64,000 nucleotides of DNA from Asanoa hainanensis (lineage in GTDB: Bacteria > Actinomycetota > Actinomycetes > Mycobacteriales > Micromonosporaceae): positions 344,305-408,304 of the forward strand of contig NZ_FZPH01000007.1 in NCBI RefSeq assembly GCF_900188485.1, in the 5' to 3' direction. This document shows, in pieces, positions 55,036 through 63,799 of this stretch (position 1 is its first letter; every line of letters begins with the position of its first letter). The translations under genes were made by a program, and so were the position numbers. The notes under the pieces are model-generated. The model was not told where the DNA came from, did not search any database, and was given only the letters and a program-made list of their open reading frames with translations.

Positions 55036-57606
55036 TCAGCTGGGCGGTTCGTGGGCAGTGGCGACCGCTTCCGGGCGGGTCAGGCGGCCGCCCTTCGCGA
55101 AGAGGATGTCGAAGTCGGCCTCGCCCAGGGCCTCGCGCAGCCGGCCGGTCAGCACCGCCTCGCGCTGGCGCAGCGACGGGTAGACCCGCAACCCCGCCCG
55201 TCGCCGCAGGCCGTCGGCCGCGCCCGCGAGCAGGGCCGCTCGTTCCGGGTTGCCCTCCGCGAACACCAGCTGCGCGAACGTCGCCAGGCACAGCGTCACC
55301 AGCTGCGTGCTGTAGGCGGCCAGGCTCAGCTCCAGCCCGTCGTCGAGCAGCATGCGGGCGTTCAGCTTCTCGCCCCGCACCAACGCCAGCCCCGCCAGCA
55401 GGACCTGGGCCGTCGCCGCCAGCCAGGCGTTGTCCTGGCGCATCGCCCAGTCGTACGCGTAGCGCAGGTGCTGCAGCGCCTCGTCCTGGCGGCCCGTGCT
55501 CGTCTCCAGCGAACCCGCCGTCAGCGCCGACGAAGCCGTACCCAATGGCTCGTTCTGGGGTTCGAACTCCGCCAGCGCGGCCAGTGCCTCCCGCAGCGCG
55601 CCTTCGATGTCGCCCATCATCGTCGACGTCCAGGCCATCGAGAGCAGGGTCGCGGCGTGCAGGTACGGGTCCTGGATCTCCGGCAGCAGCGGCGCGAGCC
55701 GGGCGCGGTGGGCCAGGGCCGCCTCGTCGTCGCCGACCTCGCGGGCGGTCACCGTCGCCGTCCACAGCAGTTCGGCGCGGGCCTGCGGGTCCAGCGAGTC
55801 GGCGGCCGGCAGGAGCTGGTCGACCCAGGTGCGGGCGTCGGCCAGGTGGTCGCGCTGCGACCAGAACGGCCACAGGATCCGGTAGAGGTGGGGGAGCGGG
55901 CGCTGGTCGTTGGCCAGGTGCCAGCGGACCGCGGCGGCCAGGTTGCCGGCGTCGGCCTGGAGCCGCTCGACCCAGTCCCGCTGCCCGACGCCGCGCAGCG
56001 GGCGGTCGGCGGTGACGGCCAACGCCGCGTACGTCTGGGCATGGCGGCGCTGGATGTCGGCGGCGTCGGGGCGGGCCGCCAGCCGCTCGGCGACGAACCG
56101 GCGCACGGTCTGGAGCATCCGGCAGCGGGTGCCGACGTCGGCGTGGTCGAGCTGCACCAGGCTGTGCCGGACCAGCGCGTCCGTCAGGTCCAGGGCCTCG
56201 TCCTCGCTGATGCCGGCCACCTCGGCCGAGGCGGCGATGGTCCAGCCGTCCACGAAGACGGCCATGGTCTCCAGCAGCGAACGCTCGGCGGCGTCGAGCA
56301 GGTCCACGCTCCACTCGACCGCGGCCCGCAGCGTGCGCTGCCGCACGGGCAGGTCCATCGCACCTGTTCCGAGCGCGTCCAGCGAGGTCTCCAGGCGTTC
56401 CAACAAGGCCGCGGGACTGAGCAACCGGGTACGCGCGGCGGCGAGCTCGATGGCCAGCGGCAGGCCCTCCAGCCGGCGGCAGATCTCCGCGACCGCTACC
56501 GCGTTGTGTGGGGTGAGGGCGAAGTCGTAGCGCACCGCCCGGGCCCGGTCGACGAACAGCCGCACGGCCGGCGTCTCGGCCAGCTCCTCGATCGACATCG
56601 TGGCGGGGTCGGCGGGCAGCGGCAGCGGCGGCACCGGGTACTCCCGTTCGGCCCGCAGCTCCAGCACGCTGCGGCTGGTCGCCACGATCGTCAGGCCCGG
56701 GCACCGGGTGAGCAGCTCGCCCAGGTCGCTGGCCGCGCCGATCACCTGTTCCAGGTTGTCGAGGACGAGCAGCCAGCGTTCGTCGCCGAGCTGGCCCGCC
56801 AGCGCGGTGATCGGCGTGGCCGCGCTGGCGACGTCCGCGCCCACCTGCCGCGCGATGCCGGCGACGACCTGGTCGGGATCGGTCACGTCGGCCAGCGGCA
56901 CGAACACGACCCGCGCGCCGAAGTGGTCGCGGGACCGTTCGGCGGCCGCGACGGCCAGCCGGGTCTTGCCGACGCCACCCGGGCCCGTCAGCGTCAGCAG
57001 CCGCACCTCGGGCCCTTCGATCAGCCCGGCCACCTCGTCGATGGCCTGGCCGCGGCCCACCAGCGACGTGCGCCCCACCGGCAACGGCTGCGTGCCACCG
57101 CGCGGGCCCACCACGGCGAGCCGGGCCGCGGCGAACCGCTCGCTCAGCAGGACCGCGAGGTCGTCGCTGACGAGCCGGTTCAGTTCGTCGGAGGTACGGA
57201 AGTGGCGGAAGGTGACCAGCGCCTGGTCGCCGATGCGGGTGATCAGGTCGGCGAGCCGCGGGTCACGGTTCGGCGCCGGGACCTTCACGTAGACCAGCCG
57301 CGGCAGGCCGGTCGCGAGCTCGAACTCGTCCTCGAGCCCCGAGACGTCCATCTCGGGCCCCATCCAGCCGTACTGCTCCCAGTAGAGCCCGACGAAGATG
57401 TCGCTCTGCGCCAGATAGGCCTGGTAGACCGCTCTGGGCGGATGCGGGCGGGCACCCTGTTCGAACATGACCGGAATGAGCCGCAGGGCCTCGATCGCCC
57501 GGCCCACCACCCCGCGCTCGTCGGCCAGTTCGGTCAGCGTCGAGCTCACGAAAACCCGTACACGCTGATCCGGGGTGCGGATCACGGACTCGGAGGACTG
57601 CCCCAC
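55036..57606 (-). CDS. DUF4062-STAND ATPase-TPR protein
   Basis: The 856-residue protein has three parts. An N-terminal DUF4062 domain (about 15-100) shows RVRVFVSSTLTELADER, then SDIFVGLYWEQYGW and SGLEDEF. A STAND-type ATPase (about 180-470) has P-loop TGPGGVGKT (207-215), LLVLDNLEQV and a GLPLAIELAAAR sensor motif. A C-terminal TPR-like helical array (about 560-840) follows. STAND proteins are signalling switches, and several DUF4062/TIR-like fusions belong to defence systems. No DNA-binding domain is seen. The GTG at 57606 is chosen over a longer ORF extending through the upstream palindrome. Confidence 0.85.
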   Translation of the reverse strand: MGQSSESVIRTPDQRVRVFVSSTLTELADERGVVGRAIEALRLIPVMFEQGARPHPPRAVYQAYLAQSDIFVGLYWEQYGWMGPEMDVSGLEDEFELATGLPRLVYVKVPAPNRDPRLADLITRIGDQALVTFRHFRTSDELNRLVSDDLAVLLSERFAAARLAVVGPRGGTQPLPVGRTSLVGRGQAIDEVAGLIEGPEVRLLTLTGPGGVGKTRLAVAAAERSRDHFGARVVFVPLADVTDPDQVVAGIARQVGADVASAATPITALAGQLGDERWLLVLDNLEQVIGAASDLGELLTRCPGLTIVATSRSVLELRAEREYPVPPLPLPADPATMSIEELAETPAVRLFVDRARAVRYDFALTPHNAVAVAEICRRLEGLPLAIELAAARTRLLSPAALLERLETSLDALGTGAMDLPVRQRTLRAAVEWSVDLLDAAERSLLETMAVFVDGWTIAASAEVAGISEDEALDLTDALVRHSLVQLDHADVGTRCRMLQTVRRFVAERLAARPDAADIQRRHAQTYAALAVTADRPLRGVGQRDWVERLQADAGNLAAAVRWHLANDQRPLPHLYRILWPFWSQRDHLADARTWVDQLLPAADSLDPQARAELLWTATVTAREVGDDEAALAHRARLAPLLPEIQDPYLHAATLLSMAWTSTMMGDIEGALREALAALAEFEPQNEPLGTASSALTAGSLETSTGRQDEALQHLRYAYDWAMRQDNAWLAATAQVLLAGLALVRGEKLNARMLLDDGLELSLAAYSTQLVTLCLATFAQLVFAEGNPERAALLAGAADGLRRRAGLRVYPSLRQREAVLTGRLREALGEADFDILFAKGGRLTRPEAVATAHEPPS

Positions 57607-57622
57607 CGACCCAGTCTCACGC

Positions 57623-57638
57623 CTTACCGGAAGGTAAG
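57623..57638. promoter_or_regulatory. Inverted repeat upstream of the STAND gene
   Basis: CTTACC-GGAA-GGTAAG lies 17 bp before the GTG start, with a related CCGGTAAC 20 bp further. It may be an operator in the 111-bp divergent promoter region. Confidence 0.45.
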
Positions 57639-57717
57639 AGCGGCCTTTCCGTACAGTCCGGTAACCGTCACCTCGCGAGCATGTCTTCGGACATCGACCC
57701 ACCGCCATATTGGGCGC

Positions 57718-58608
57718 ATGAGGAGTTCGTTGCTACTGGTCGCCGCCGCGGCGACCGCGTTGGCCCTGACTGGCTGTGTCCCTCGGTCGTCGGGTGGGTC
57801 AGGGGCGCCCGCCGAGACGACCGAGCCCGCGGCGGTGACCGAGATCCAGATCGACAAGTCCTACTGGTACGCGGGATTCAAGGTCACGTTGAACGTCGCG
57901 CGCGTCGTGGCGTCGTCCACCGGCGCCGGCAAGTCCGTGACGATCGAGGGCGTCTTCCAGAACCTGAGCCCCGAGCACGAGGGCACGCCGACGGAGAACG
58001 CGTTGCTCACGGTCGGCGACCGCACCTACGCCGAGCTCGACAACCCGCTGCTGGACCTGCCCGAGGTCCCGGCGCAACGCAGCCAACCGGGGATGTACGC
58101 CTTCGCGGTCGACGAGCACTTCGTCCTCCCCGAAGCCGTGCTGATCGTCGGCAAGCCCACCAACCGCCAGGCCACGGTGCCGTTCAGCGGCCCGGACGGG
58201 CTCGTCGCGCTGGAGCCCGTGCCGGTGCCGGTCACCGGGAAGGTCCAGCGGACCGCCACCGGCAGCGTATTCATGAGCGTGTCCGCCGTGGAGGTGCGCT
58301 CCGACGAGCCGCTCCTGCACCAGCAGGCCCCGACCGGCCAGGAGTTCGTGCGGCTGGCGTTCTCGGCCACGAACAACTCCGCCGCCGGCTTCGCCTGGGT
58401 GTTCGACCGCGACCTGCAACTCAAGCTGCCTGACGGCACCTCGGTCGGCACCGACGACAACTGCAGCCGGGCCCAGATCTACCCGCCCCCGCACGCGACG
58501 GCTGATGGCGGGCTCGCCTGCTTCCTGGTCCCCGCCCCGGCCACCGGCACGTACCTGCTCAGCTGGGACCGGTACGAGAAGGGCGCGCTGCGCGTACCCG
58601 TGGATTGA
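57718..58608 (+). CDS. Surface lipoprotein of unknown function
   Basis: The 296-residue product has a lipoprotein signal peptide (LALTGC, cysteine near residue 20), a disordered spacer and two beta-rich segments. One contains SYWYAGFKVTLNVARVV and the other FVRLAFSATNNSAAGFAWVF, resembling DUF4352/immunoglobulin-like ligand domains. The ATG at 57718 was chosen because the signal peptide begins there; the long in-frame extension upstream is a shadow of the STAND gene. It ends 20 bp before the kinase gene. Confidence 0.75.
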   Translation: MRSSLLLVAAAATALALTGCVPRSSGGSGAPAETTEPAAVTEIQIDKSYWYAGFKVTLNVARVVASSTGAGKSVTIEGVFQNLSPEHEGTPTENALLTVGDRTYAELDNPLLDLPEVPAQRSQPGMYAFAVDEHFVLPEAVLIVGKPTNRQATVPFSGPDGLVALEPVPVPVTGKVQRTATGSVFMSVSAVEVRSDEPLLHQQAPTGQEFVRLAFSATNNSAAGFAWVFDRDLQLKLPDGTSVGTDDNCSRAQIYPPPHATADGGLACFLVPAPATGTYLLSWDRYEKGALRVPVD

Positions 58609-58615
58609 CGGTCGT

Positions 58616-58621
58616 TAGAAT
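58616..58621 (+). promoter_or_regulatory. -10 box of a leaderless kinase transcript
   Basis: TAGAAT (a strong TANNNT box) ends exactly seven bases before the ATG at 58629. It overlaps the alternative ATG at 58620, arguing that 58629 is the true start. Confidence 0.55.
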
Positions 58622-58628
58622 GCCGGCG

Positions 58629-60065
58629 ATGACGCTGGACGCCGGTGGCGCGACGCAGCGGACCGGCGCTCCGGCGCCGGTCCTGCAGCCGGGCGACCCT
58701 CGTCGGGTCGGCGGCGTCGCGCTGCTCGGGCGCCTCGGCGAGGGCGGCATGGGCGTCGTGTTCCTCGGTCAGGACGACACCGGTCGCCTGGTGTGCGTCA
58801 AGCTGATCAGGGCGGAGTACGCCCGGGACGCACTGTTCCGCGCCCGCTTCGCCGCCGAGGCCGCGGCCGCCCGGCGCGTCGCCCGCTTCTGCACCGCGCA
58901 GGTCCTCGACGTCGGCACGGCCGGCGACCTCGCGTACCTGGTCACCGAGTACATCGAGGGGCCGACGCTCACGGCCGCCGTGAAGCAGGACGGCCCGATG
59001 CACGGCTCCACATTGGACAGCCTGGCGATCGGGATCGCGGCCGCGCTCAACGGGATCCACGCCGCGGGCGTGGTCCACCGCGACCTCAAGCCCAGCAACG
59101 TCCTGCTGTCGCGGGTCGGTCCGAAGGTCATCGACTTCGGCATCGCCCGCGCCCCGGACGTCGACGAAAGCCTCACGGAGTCCGGCCACATCGTCGGGAC
59201 GCCCGCCTACATGGCGCCCGAGCAGTTCCGCGGCGTGGTCACCACCGCCACCGACGTGTTCAGCTGGGGCGCGGTCGTGACGTTCGCCGCGACCGGTCGG
59301 CCACCGTTCGGGACCGGTGCGCCGCTGGAGCTGATGCACCGCGTCGTCTCGGATCCGCCGTCGCTCGGCGCGCTGGAGCGCCCGCTGCGTGACCTGGTCG
59401 AGCGGGCCCTCGACAAGGACGCCGCGCGGCGGCCGAACGCGCGGGAGGTGCTGCTAGCCCTGGTCGGGGAGACCGCCGACCCGATCGACGCCAGCTCGCG
59501 CATCCTGTCTACACAGTGGACTCCGCCGCCGACCCGGCTCGACGACAGCGGCGTGGCCGGGCCGTTGCTGGAGCGGCCCCTGGTCGAGGTCGGATCGGGT
59601 CGTCGCCGCCGTCGGCTGACGCTGCTGGCGGTGGCGGCCGTGGCACTGGTGGCGGCGATCGCCTCGGCGCCGCTGCTCCAGCAGTGGGAGGGCGACAAGG
59701 AGACGCCCGGTCCGTCGACCTCGACGTCGAGCGCGCCAGGGCCCGGGCCGGGGCCAACCACCCGGGCCGCCGCCTCCATCACGATCGGGGCACGGGTGCC
59801 GGAGCAGGGGCTCATCGAGCTGGGCATCGGCGACGAGCGCCGCTACCGCCTGCACCTCGACACCGACCTCGACGTGTACGTGACCGGCGAGAGCTGCGCC
59901 AGCCCCGTGCCCTGGCAGCTGTTCCACTCCGAGCGAGGCCTGGTCAGCTCCGGCACGCTCTGCCAGCAGTCAGGCCCCTACCCGCTCACCGCCGGCGACT
60001 ACGAGTTGCGTGTCGGAGCCCCGCGCGTGGGTGGCAAGTTCGCGGTGAAGCTGACCGGCCGATGA
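58629..60065 (+). CDS. Membrane Ser/Thr protein kinase
   Basis: The 478-residue protein has an N-terminal Hanks-type kinase domain (about 30-280) with glycine loop GEGGMGVVF, catalytic lysine in VCVKLI, HRDLKPSN, IDFGIARA and GTPAYMAPEQF. A juxtamembrane linker, one span (about 333-353) and an extracytoplasmic beta-rich domain (about 385-478, two cysteines) follow. Its ectodomain lacks PASTA repeats. Its stop overlaps the FHA gene start as ATGA, so the FHA protein is a probable phosphorylation partner. Confidence 0.92.
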   Translation: MTLDAGGATQRTGAPAPVLQPGDPRRVGGVALLGRLGEGGMGVVFLGQDDTGRLVCVKLIRAEYARDALFRARFAAEAAAARRVARFCTAQVLDVGTAGDLAYLVTEYIEGPTLTAAVKQDGPMHGSTLDSLAIGIAAALNGIHAAGVVHRDLKPSNVLLSRVGPKVIDFGIARAPDVDESLTESGHIVGTPAYMAPEQFRGVVTTATDVFSWGAVVTFAATGRPPFGTGAPLELMHRVVSDPPSLGALERPLRDLVERALDKDAARRPNAREVLLALVGETADPIDASSRILSTQWTPPPTRLDDSGVAGPLLERPLVEVGSGRRRRRLTLLAVAAVALVAAIASAPLLQQWEGDKETPGPSTSTSSAPGPGPGPTTRAAASITIGARVPEQGLIELGIGDERRYRLHLDTDLDVYVTGESCASPVPWQLFHSERGLVSSGTLCQQSGPYPLTAGDYELRVGAPRVGGKFAVKLTGR

Positions 60066-60649
60066 ACGCGTATCTGGAGGTCTGGTCGGCCACCGGCGCG
60101 TCGATGATCCCGCTCGACGGCGACCGGATCACGCTCGGCAGCGCCGACTCCAACGACCTGGCCGTGCCCACCGACCGCCGCCTGTCCCGCCTGCACGCGG
60201 TGTTCGAGCGGTACACGGCCGGCTGGTCGGTGCGTGACCTCGGTTCCCGCAACGGCACCTTCGTCAACGGCCAGCGCGTCTGGCACGAGCGCGTCCTCGC
60301 CGACGGTGACGAGATCCGCGCCGGTGGCTCCCGCTTCGTGCTGCGCTCCGGCCGCGCGCCGAAGGCGCCGGCCACCGAGGCGGGCGCACCGGCGCCGGAG
60401 CTGACCAACCGCGAACGGGACGTCCTCGTGCAGCTGTGCCGCCCGCTGCTGACCGGCGCGCTGTTCACCGAGCCCGCCTCCAGCCGCGAGATCGCCGCCG
60501 CGCTGGTCGTCACCGAGGCGGCGGTCAAGCAGCACCTGCTGCGCCTCTACGACAAGTTCGGCATCGCCGGCGAGGGCGAGAAGCGTCGCGTGCGCCTGGC
60601 CAACGAGGCGATGACCCGCAACGCCATCACCCGCGCCGACCTTCAATGA
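60062..60649 (+). CDS. FHA-domain protein with LuxR-like helix-turn-helix
   Basis: The 195-residue protein has an FHA phosphothreonine-binding domain (about 18-98) with ITLGSADSNDLAV, RRLSRLHAVF and VRDLGSRNGTFVNG. The C-terminal region (about 115-180) reads LTNRERDVLVQLCRPL and then SREIAAALVVTEAAVKQHLLRLYDKFGI, a LuxR-type helix-turn-helix. It probably links the upstream kinase to transcription. This combination of domains is known in actinobacteria; target genes are unknown. Confidence 0.88.
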   Translation: MNAYLEVWSATGASMIPLDGDRITLGSADSNDLAVPTDRRLSRLHAVFERYTAGWSVRDLGSRNGTFVNGQRVWHERVLADGDEIRAGGSRFVLRSGRAPKAPATEAGAPAPELTNRERDVLVQLCRPLLTGALFTEPASSREIAAALVVTEAAVKQHLLRLYDKFGIAGEGEKRRVRLANEAMTRNAITRADLQ

Positions 60650-60695
60650 CCGGTGCCGCTCGCCGGTGCTTACCGGGCTCTGCGACGATCAGCTC

Positions 60696-61799
60696 GTGGA
60701 GGACACCAAACGGCAGCGGCTGACGGCCGCCCTGCGCGGCTGCGACCGCATCCTTTCCGGCACGCGACCGCTGACGATGCGCGAGCAGCTCGCCGCCCTG
60801 GAGGGGTCCGGGCTGCTCGACGACCAGCCCGACCACTACGGCGACGGGCCGGTGGCCGTGCTCGAGGAGCGGGTGGCGGAGCTGTTAAGCACCGAGGCCG
60901 CCGTGTTCTTCCCGACCGGCACGATGGCCCAGCAGGTCGCCTTGCGCTACGGCGCCGACCACAGCGGCCGCGACGCCGTCGCGCTGCACCCGCTCGGGCA
61001 CCTGGAGAAGCACGAGCGGCACGCGTACGCCCAGCTGAGCGGCCTGCGCGCCGTCTGGCCGACGACCGAGCCGCGCAACCCCACCGCCGACGAGATCGCC
61101 GCGCTCGCCGAGCCGGTCGGCACCGTCCTGGTCGAGCTGCCGCTGCGCGATGCCGGGTTCGTGCTGCCCACGTGGGACGAGCTCGTCGCCGTGGCCGCCG
61201 CGACCGGGGCCGCCGGTGCACGGCTGCACCTCGACGGCGCCCGACTCTGGGAGTCGACCGTTTACCTGGGGCACCCGCTGCACGAGATCGCCGGTCTGGC
61301 CGACAGCACGTACGTCTCGTTCTACAAGACCGTCGGCGCCATCAGCGGTGCCGCGCTGGCGGGCAGCGCGGACCTCGCCGCGTACGCCCGGGTCTGGCGG
61401 CACCGTTATGGCGGTATGGCCTTCCAGCAGTGGCCGGCGGCGCTGACCGCGCTCGCGGGTCTGCGGCGCGAGCTGCCGCTGATCCCGCGCTACGTGGAGC
61501 ACGCGCGGACCGTCGCCGCCGCACTGGCCACGTTGCCCGGGGCGCGGGTCTACCCGGAGCCGCCGCACACCCAGCGGTTCCGCCTCTGGCTGCCGGGCAC
61601 GGCCGAGGCCCTCGACGAGGCCGCGCTGACCCTGGCCGAGGACGAGAAGGTGTGGTTTGCCGCCCGCTGGCAGGACGCGGAGGTGCCGGGGCTGGCGATG
61701 ACCGAGATCACGGTCGCCGCGCCCGGGCTCGACTGGACCGCCGACGACGTCGCCGAGGTCGGCGCACGGTTCCTGGCCCGGGTCGCCGGGCGGGACTGA
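60696..61799 (+). CDS. Low-specificity threonine aldolase (beta-eliminating lyase family)
   Basis: The 367-residue PLP enzyme cleaves L-threonine-type beta-hydroxy amino acids to glycine and an aldehyde. It shows YGDGPVAVLEERVAELL, VFFPTGTMAQQVAL, RLHLDGARLWES and the PLP-binding lysine in YVSFYKTVGAISGAAL. The GTG at 60696 is the best start; a TTG 30 bases earlier is possible. It follows the FHA gene by 46 bp, but there is no functional link. Confidence 0.87.
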   Translation: MEDTKRQRLTAALRGCDRILSGTRPLTMREQLAALEGSGLLDDQPDHYGDGPVAVLEERVAELLSTEAAVFFPTGTMAQQVALRYGADHSGRDAVALHPLGHLEKHERHAYAQLSGLRAVWPTTEPRNPTADEIAALAEPVGTVLVELPLRDAGFVLPTWDELVAVAAATGAAGARLHLDGARLWESTVYLGHPLHEIAGLADSTYVSFYKTVGAISGAALAGSADLAAYARVWRHRYGGMAFQQWPAALTALAGLRRELPLIPRYVEHARTVAAALATLPGARVYPEPPHTQRFRLWLPGTAEALDEAALTLAEDEKVWFAARWQDAEVPGLAMTEITVAAPGLDWTADDVAEVGARFLARVAGRD

Positions 61800-61813
61800 G
61801 CCCCGCCCGGCGA
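61783..61813. terminator. Bidirectional 12-bp hairpin between convergent genes
   Basis: Arms 61783-61794 and 61802-61813 are perfectly complementary. The hairpin includes the threonine aldolase stop and ends eight bases before the esterase stop. Confidence 0.75.
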
Positions 61814-61820
61814 CGGGGAG

Positions 61821-62867
61821 TCAGCTCTCGCGCTTGAGGCGCTCGGCGAGCCAGGCCACCGCCAGCGGGTACCGGTAGTCGATGGCGCCGTGCGCGGCCG
61901 GGAACAGCTCGAACGCGATGCGCTCGGCCGGGACGCCGATCCGGTCGAGGCCGGCCTTGAACGCCTCGGCGCCGAGGTCGAGGAACCACTCGTCACGGGT
62001 GCCGGCGTCGATCCAGACGGCGCGCAGCGAGCGCAGCTCGTCGGCGTACTTGTCGATCATCCGGATCGGGTCCCAGGCCAGCCACCGCTCCCACAGTTCC
62101 GGGATGAGCTCGCCGGAGCGGGGGTCGACCGGGAGCCGCGGCGTGCCGTCGGGGTCGGGCGAGAACGCGGCGGCGCAACCCAGGGCGAGGATCAGCACCA
62201 TGTCCTCCTCCTTGGTGAAGGAGACCCGGCTCTGGAAGTCCTTCCACCAGTTGAGGATGTCGTGGTCGTAGGCGCGCAGCGCCCGCACCGCCTTGCCGAA
62301 CTCGTTGAGGTAGCAGTACTCGTAGAGCGCGTCACCGGCGTGCGTGGCCAGCGCCCCGAACAGGTCCGGGCGCAGCATCGGCGTGATCATCGCACCGAAG
62401 CCGCCGGACGACTTGCCGCTGATCGCCCGCGACTCCCGGTCCGCGATGGTGCGGTAGTGGGCGTCGACGAAGGGCACGACCTCGTCACAGAGGTACGAGT
62501 GGTAGTTGCCGGTGCCGACCGAGTCGACGAACTGCGAGCCGCCGTACGCGGTCCAGGCGTCGACGTAGACCAGGATGCACCCCGGCGCCTGCCCACTGGC
62601 GAACACCTGGTCGGCGGTCGCGACGAACGGCTGCCGGAACGGGGTGCGGTTGCCCCACATGGCCACCTGGCCGGTGTAGCCCTGGATCACGTAGATGCTG
62701 GGATACCGCTCGTCGGACTCGTCATACCCGGGCGGCGTGTAGACCCACAGGTCCCGAACGTGCGGGTCGCCGAGGGGGTTGCCCCGCAACAGCTCCGACT
62801 CGATCGTCCCCTGATGCAGGGTGCCGGCGAGGTCACTGAACGTGTTTGGTGATGTGGGCTGGCTCAT
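61821..62867 (-). CDS. Esterase-family alpha/beta hydrolase
   Basis: The 348-residue protein belongs to the esterase-D/enterochelin-esterase-like group. It shows LWVYTPPGYDESDERYP, the nucleophile serine in ISGKSSGGFGA (about residue 157) and the likely catalytic histidine in FPAAHGAIDYRYP near the end. It has no signal peptide. Its ATG overlaps the remnant C-terminus of the nitrilase gene as ATGA, showing the two once formed a coupled operon. The substrate is unknown. Confidence 0.85.
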   Translation of the reverse strand: MSQPTSPNTFSDLAGTLHQGTIESELLRGNPLGDPHVRDLWVYTPPGYDESDERYPSIYVIQGYTGQVAMWGNRTPFRQPFVATADQVFASGQAPGCILVYVDAWTAYGGSQFVDSVGTGNYHSYLCDEVVPFVDAHYRTIADRESRAISGKSSGGFGAMITPMLRPDLFGALATHAGDALYEYCYLNEFGKAVRALRAYDHDILNWWKDFQSRVSFTKEEDMVLILALGCAAAFSPDPDGTPRLPVDPRSGELIPELWERWLAWDPIRMIDKYADELRSLRAVWIDAGTRDEWFLDLGAEAFKAGLDRIGVPAERIAFELFPAAHGAIDYRYPLAVAWLAERLKRES

Positions 62868-63444
62868 CTCCTAGTAGTAACACCAACGATGACCATGCCG
62901 GGGCCCCCGGTCGGCACCTCGGCTACCACCAGAATGCGTTCTCGCGGCGCATCATGTTCTGGGCGGGCACCAGCAGCACCTGGGCTCCTCGAGCGGCGAC
63001 CGCGGCCGCCGCCTCCGGGAAACGGGTGTCGTAACAGATGTTGACGCCGAACCGTACGCCGTGGTGGTCGAAGACCGGATAGTCGTCGCCGGCCGTGAAC
63101 ACCGCCTCGCCGGCGGTCAGGAAAGTCTTGCGGTAGCGGCCCACGACCTTGCCGTCACCGACGACCACCGCGGTGTTGTAGAAGCGACCGCCGGCTTCCT
63201 CGATCATCCCGAGTACGACCAACGGCCGGATCCCGGCCAGCCGGGTCAGCACGGGGTCGTCGATTTTCAGCGCGTGATCGCGTACGTGCTGGTCCGTGAC
63301 CAGATAGCCCTGCAGGAAGCACTCGGGGAACAGCAGCAGGTCCGCTTCTCCTTTGGTGGCCACGTCGTGGACGAGCTGGATCGCGGCGTCGACGTCGCCG
63401 AGGATCTCGGGTGTCTGGCAGGCGCCGATGTTAACGTGCGTCAA
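62864..63444 (-). pseudogene. Nitrilase-superfamily amidohydrolase with internal deletion
   Basis: From the TTG at 63444 the protein reads through the catalytic glutamate (LLFPECFLQGY), lysine (GRYRKTFLT) and cysteine (VNICYDTRFPE). It then ends abruptly at NMMRRENAFWW with a TAG at 62923-62925. In another frame the next 60 bases encode ILVVAEVPTGGPGMVIVG..., the usual C-terminus, ending in a TGA at 62864-62866 that overlaps the esterase start. About 70-80 residues are missing. The junction lies at TGGTGG, suggesting deletion between short direct repeats. The product is probably inactive. Confidence 0.75.
63432..63437 (+). promoter_or_regulatory. -10 box of a leaderless cupin transcript
   Basis: TAACGT fits TANNNT and ends six bases before the cupin ATG, within the 5' end of the divergent nitrilase gene. 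Confidence 0.45.
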
Positions 63445-63779
63445 TGGCCACCCACATCCGGAACGACGACCTGCCGGGCAACGCGACCTCGCGCACCTTC
63501 CTCGGTCGCGACCACGGTGGGGTGCCGGTCTCGTTCTTCATCCAGGCGAGCCCGACGGGCCACGGCCCGGAGCCACACACCCACCCGTACGCGGAGGTGT
63601 TCGTCCTGCACGAGGGCTCGGGGACCTTTCTGGCCGGCGAGGAGACCATCGAGGCCGAGGCGGGCTCGGTCGTCGTGGTGCCGGCGGGCGAGGTGCACGG
63701 CTTCAAGGCGTCCTCCGAGGGACCGTTGCGCATGACCTGCATCCACACCAGCGACGCGATGACCACCGAGTGGCTCTAG
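63444..63779 (+). CDS. Cupin-domain protein
   Basis: The 111-residue single-domain cupin has the metal-site motif GPEPHTHPYAEVFVLHEGSG and a second half ending VVVPAGEVHGFK. Metal ligands would be the paired histidines, the glutamate and the later histidine. The ATG at 63444 is also the first base of the divergent nitrilase TTG, so the two starts overlap by three bases. The function is not predictable beyond a small metal-binding beta-barrel. Confidence 0.85.
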   Translation: MATHIRNDDLPGNATSRTFLGRDHGGVPVSFFIQASPTGHGPEPHTHPYAEVFVLHEGSGTFLAGEETIEAEAGSVVVVPAGEVHGFKASSEGPLRMTCIHTSDAMTTEWL

Positions 63780-63799
63780 ACGAGTAATTCCTAACGGGT

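Noticed and set aside
55021..58608. Plus-strand open frame of 1,195 codons
   Set aside because: Only its last 297 codons (from 57718) are a real lipoprotein gene. The rest is the antisense shadow of the STAND gene, with biased Arg/Gln/Gly composition and no domain.
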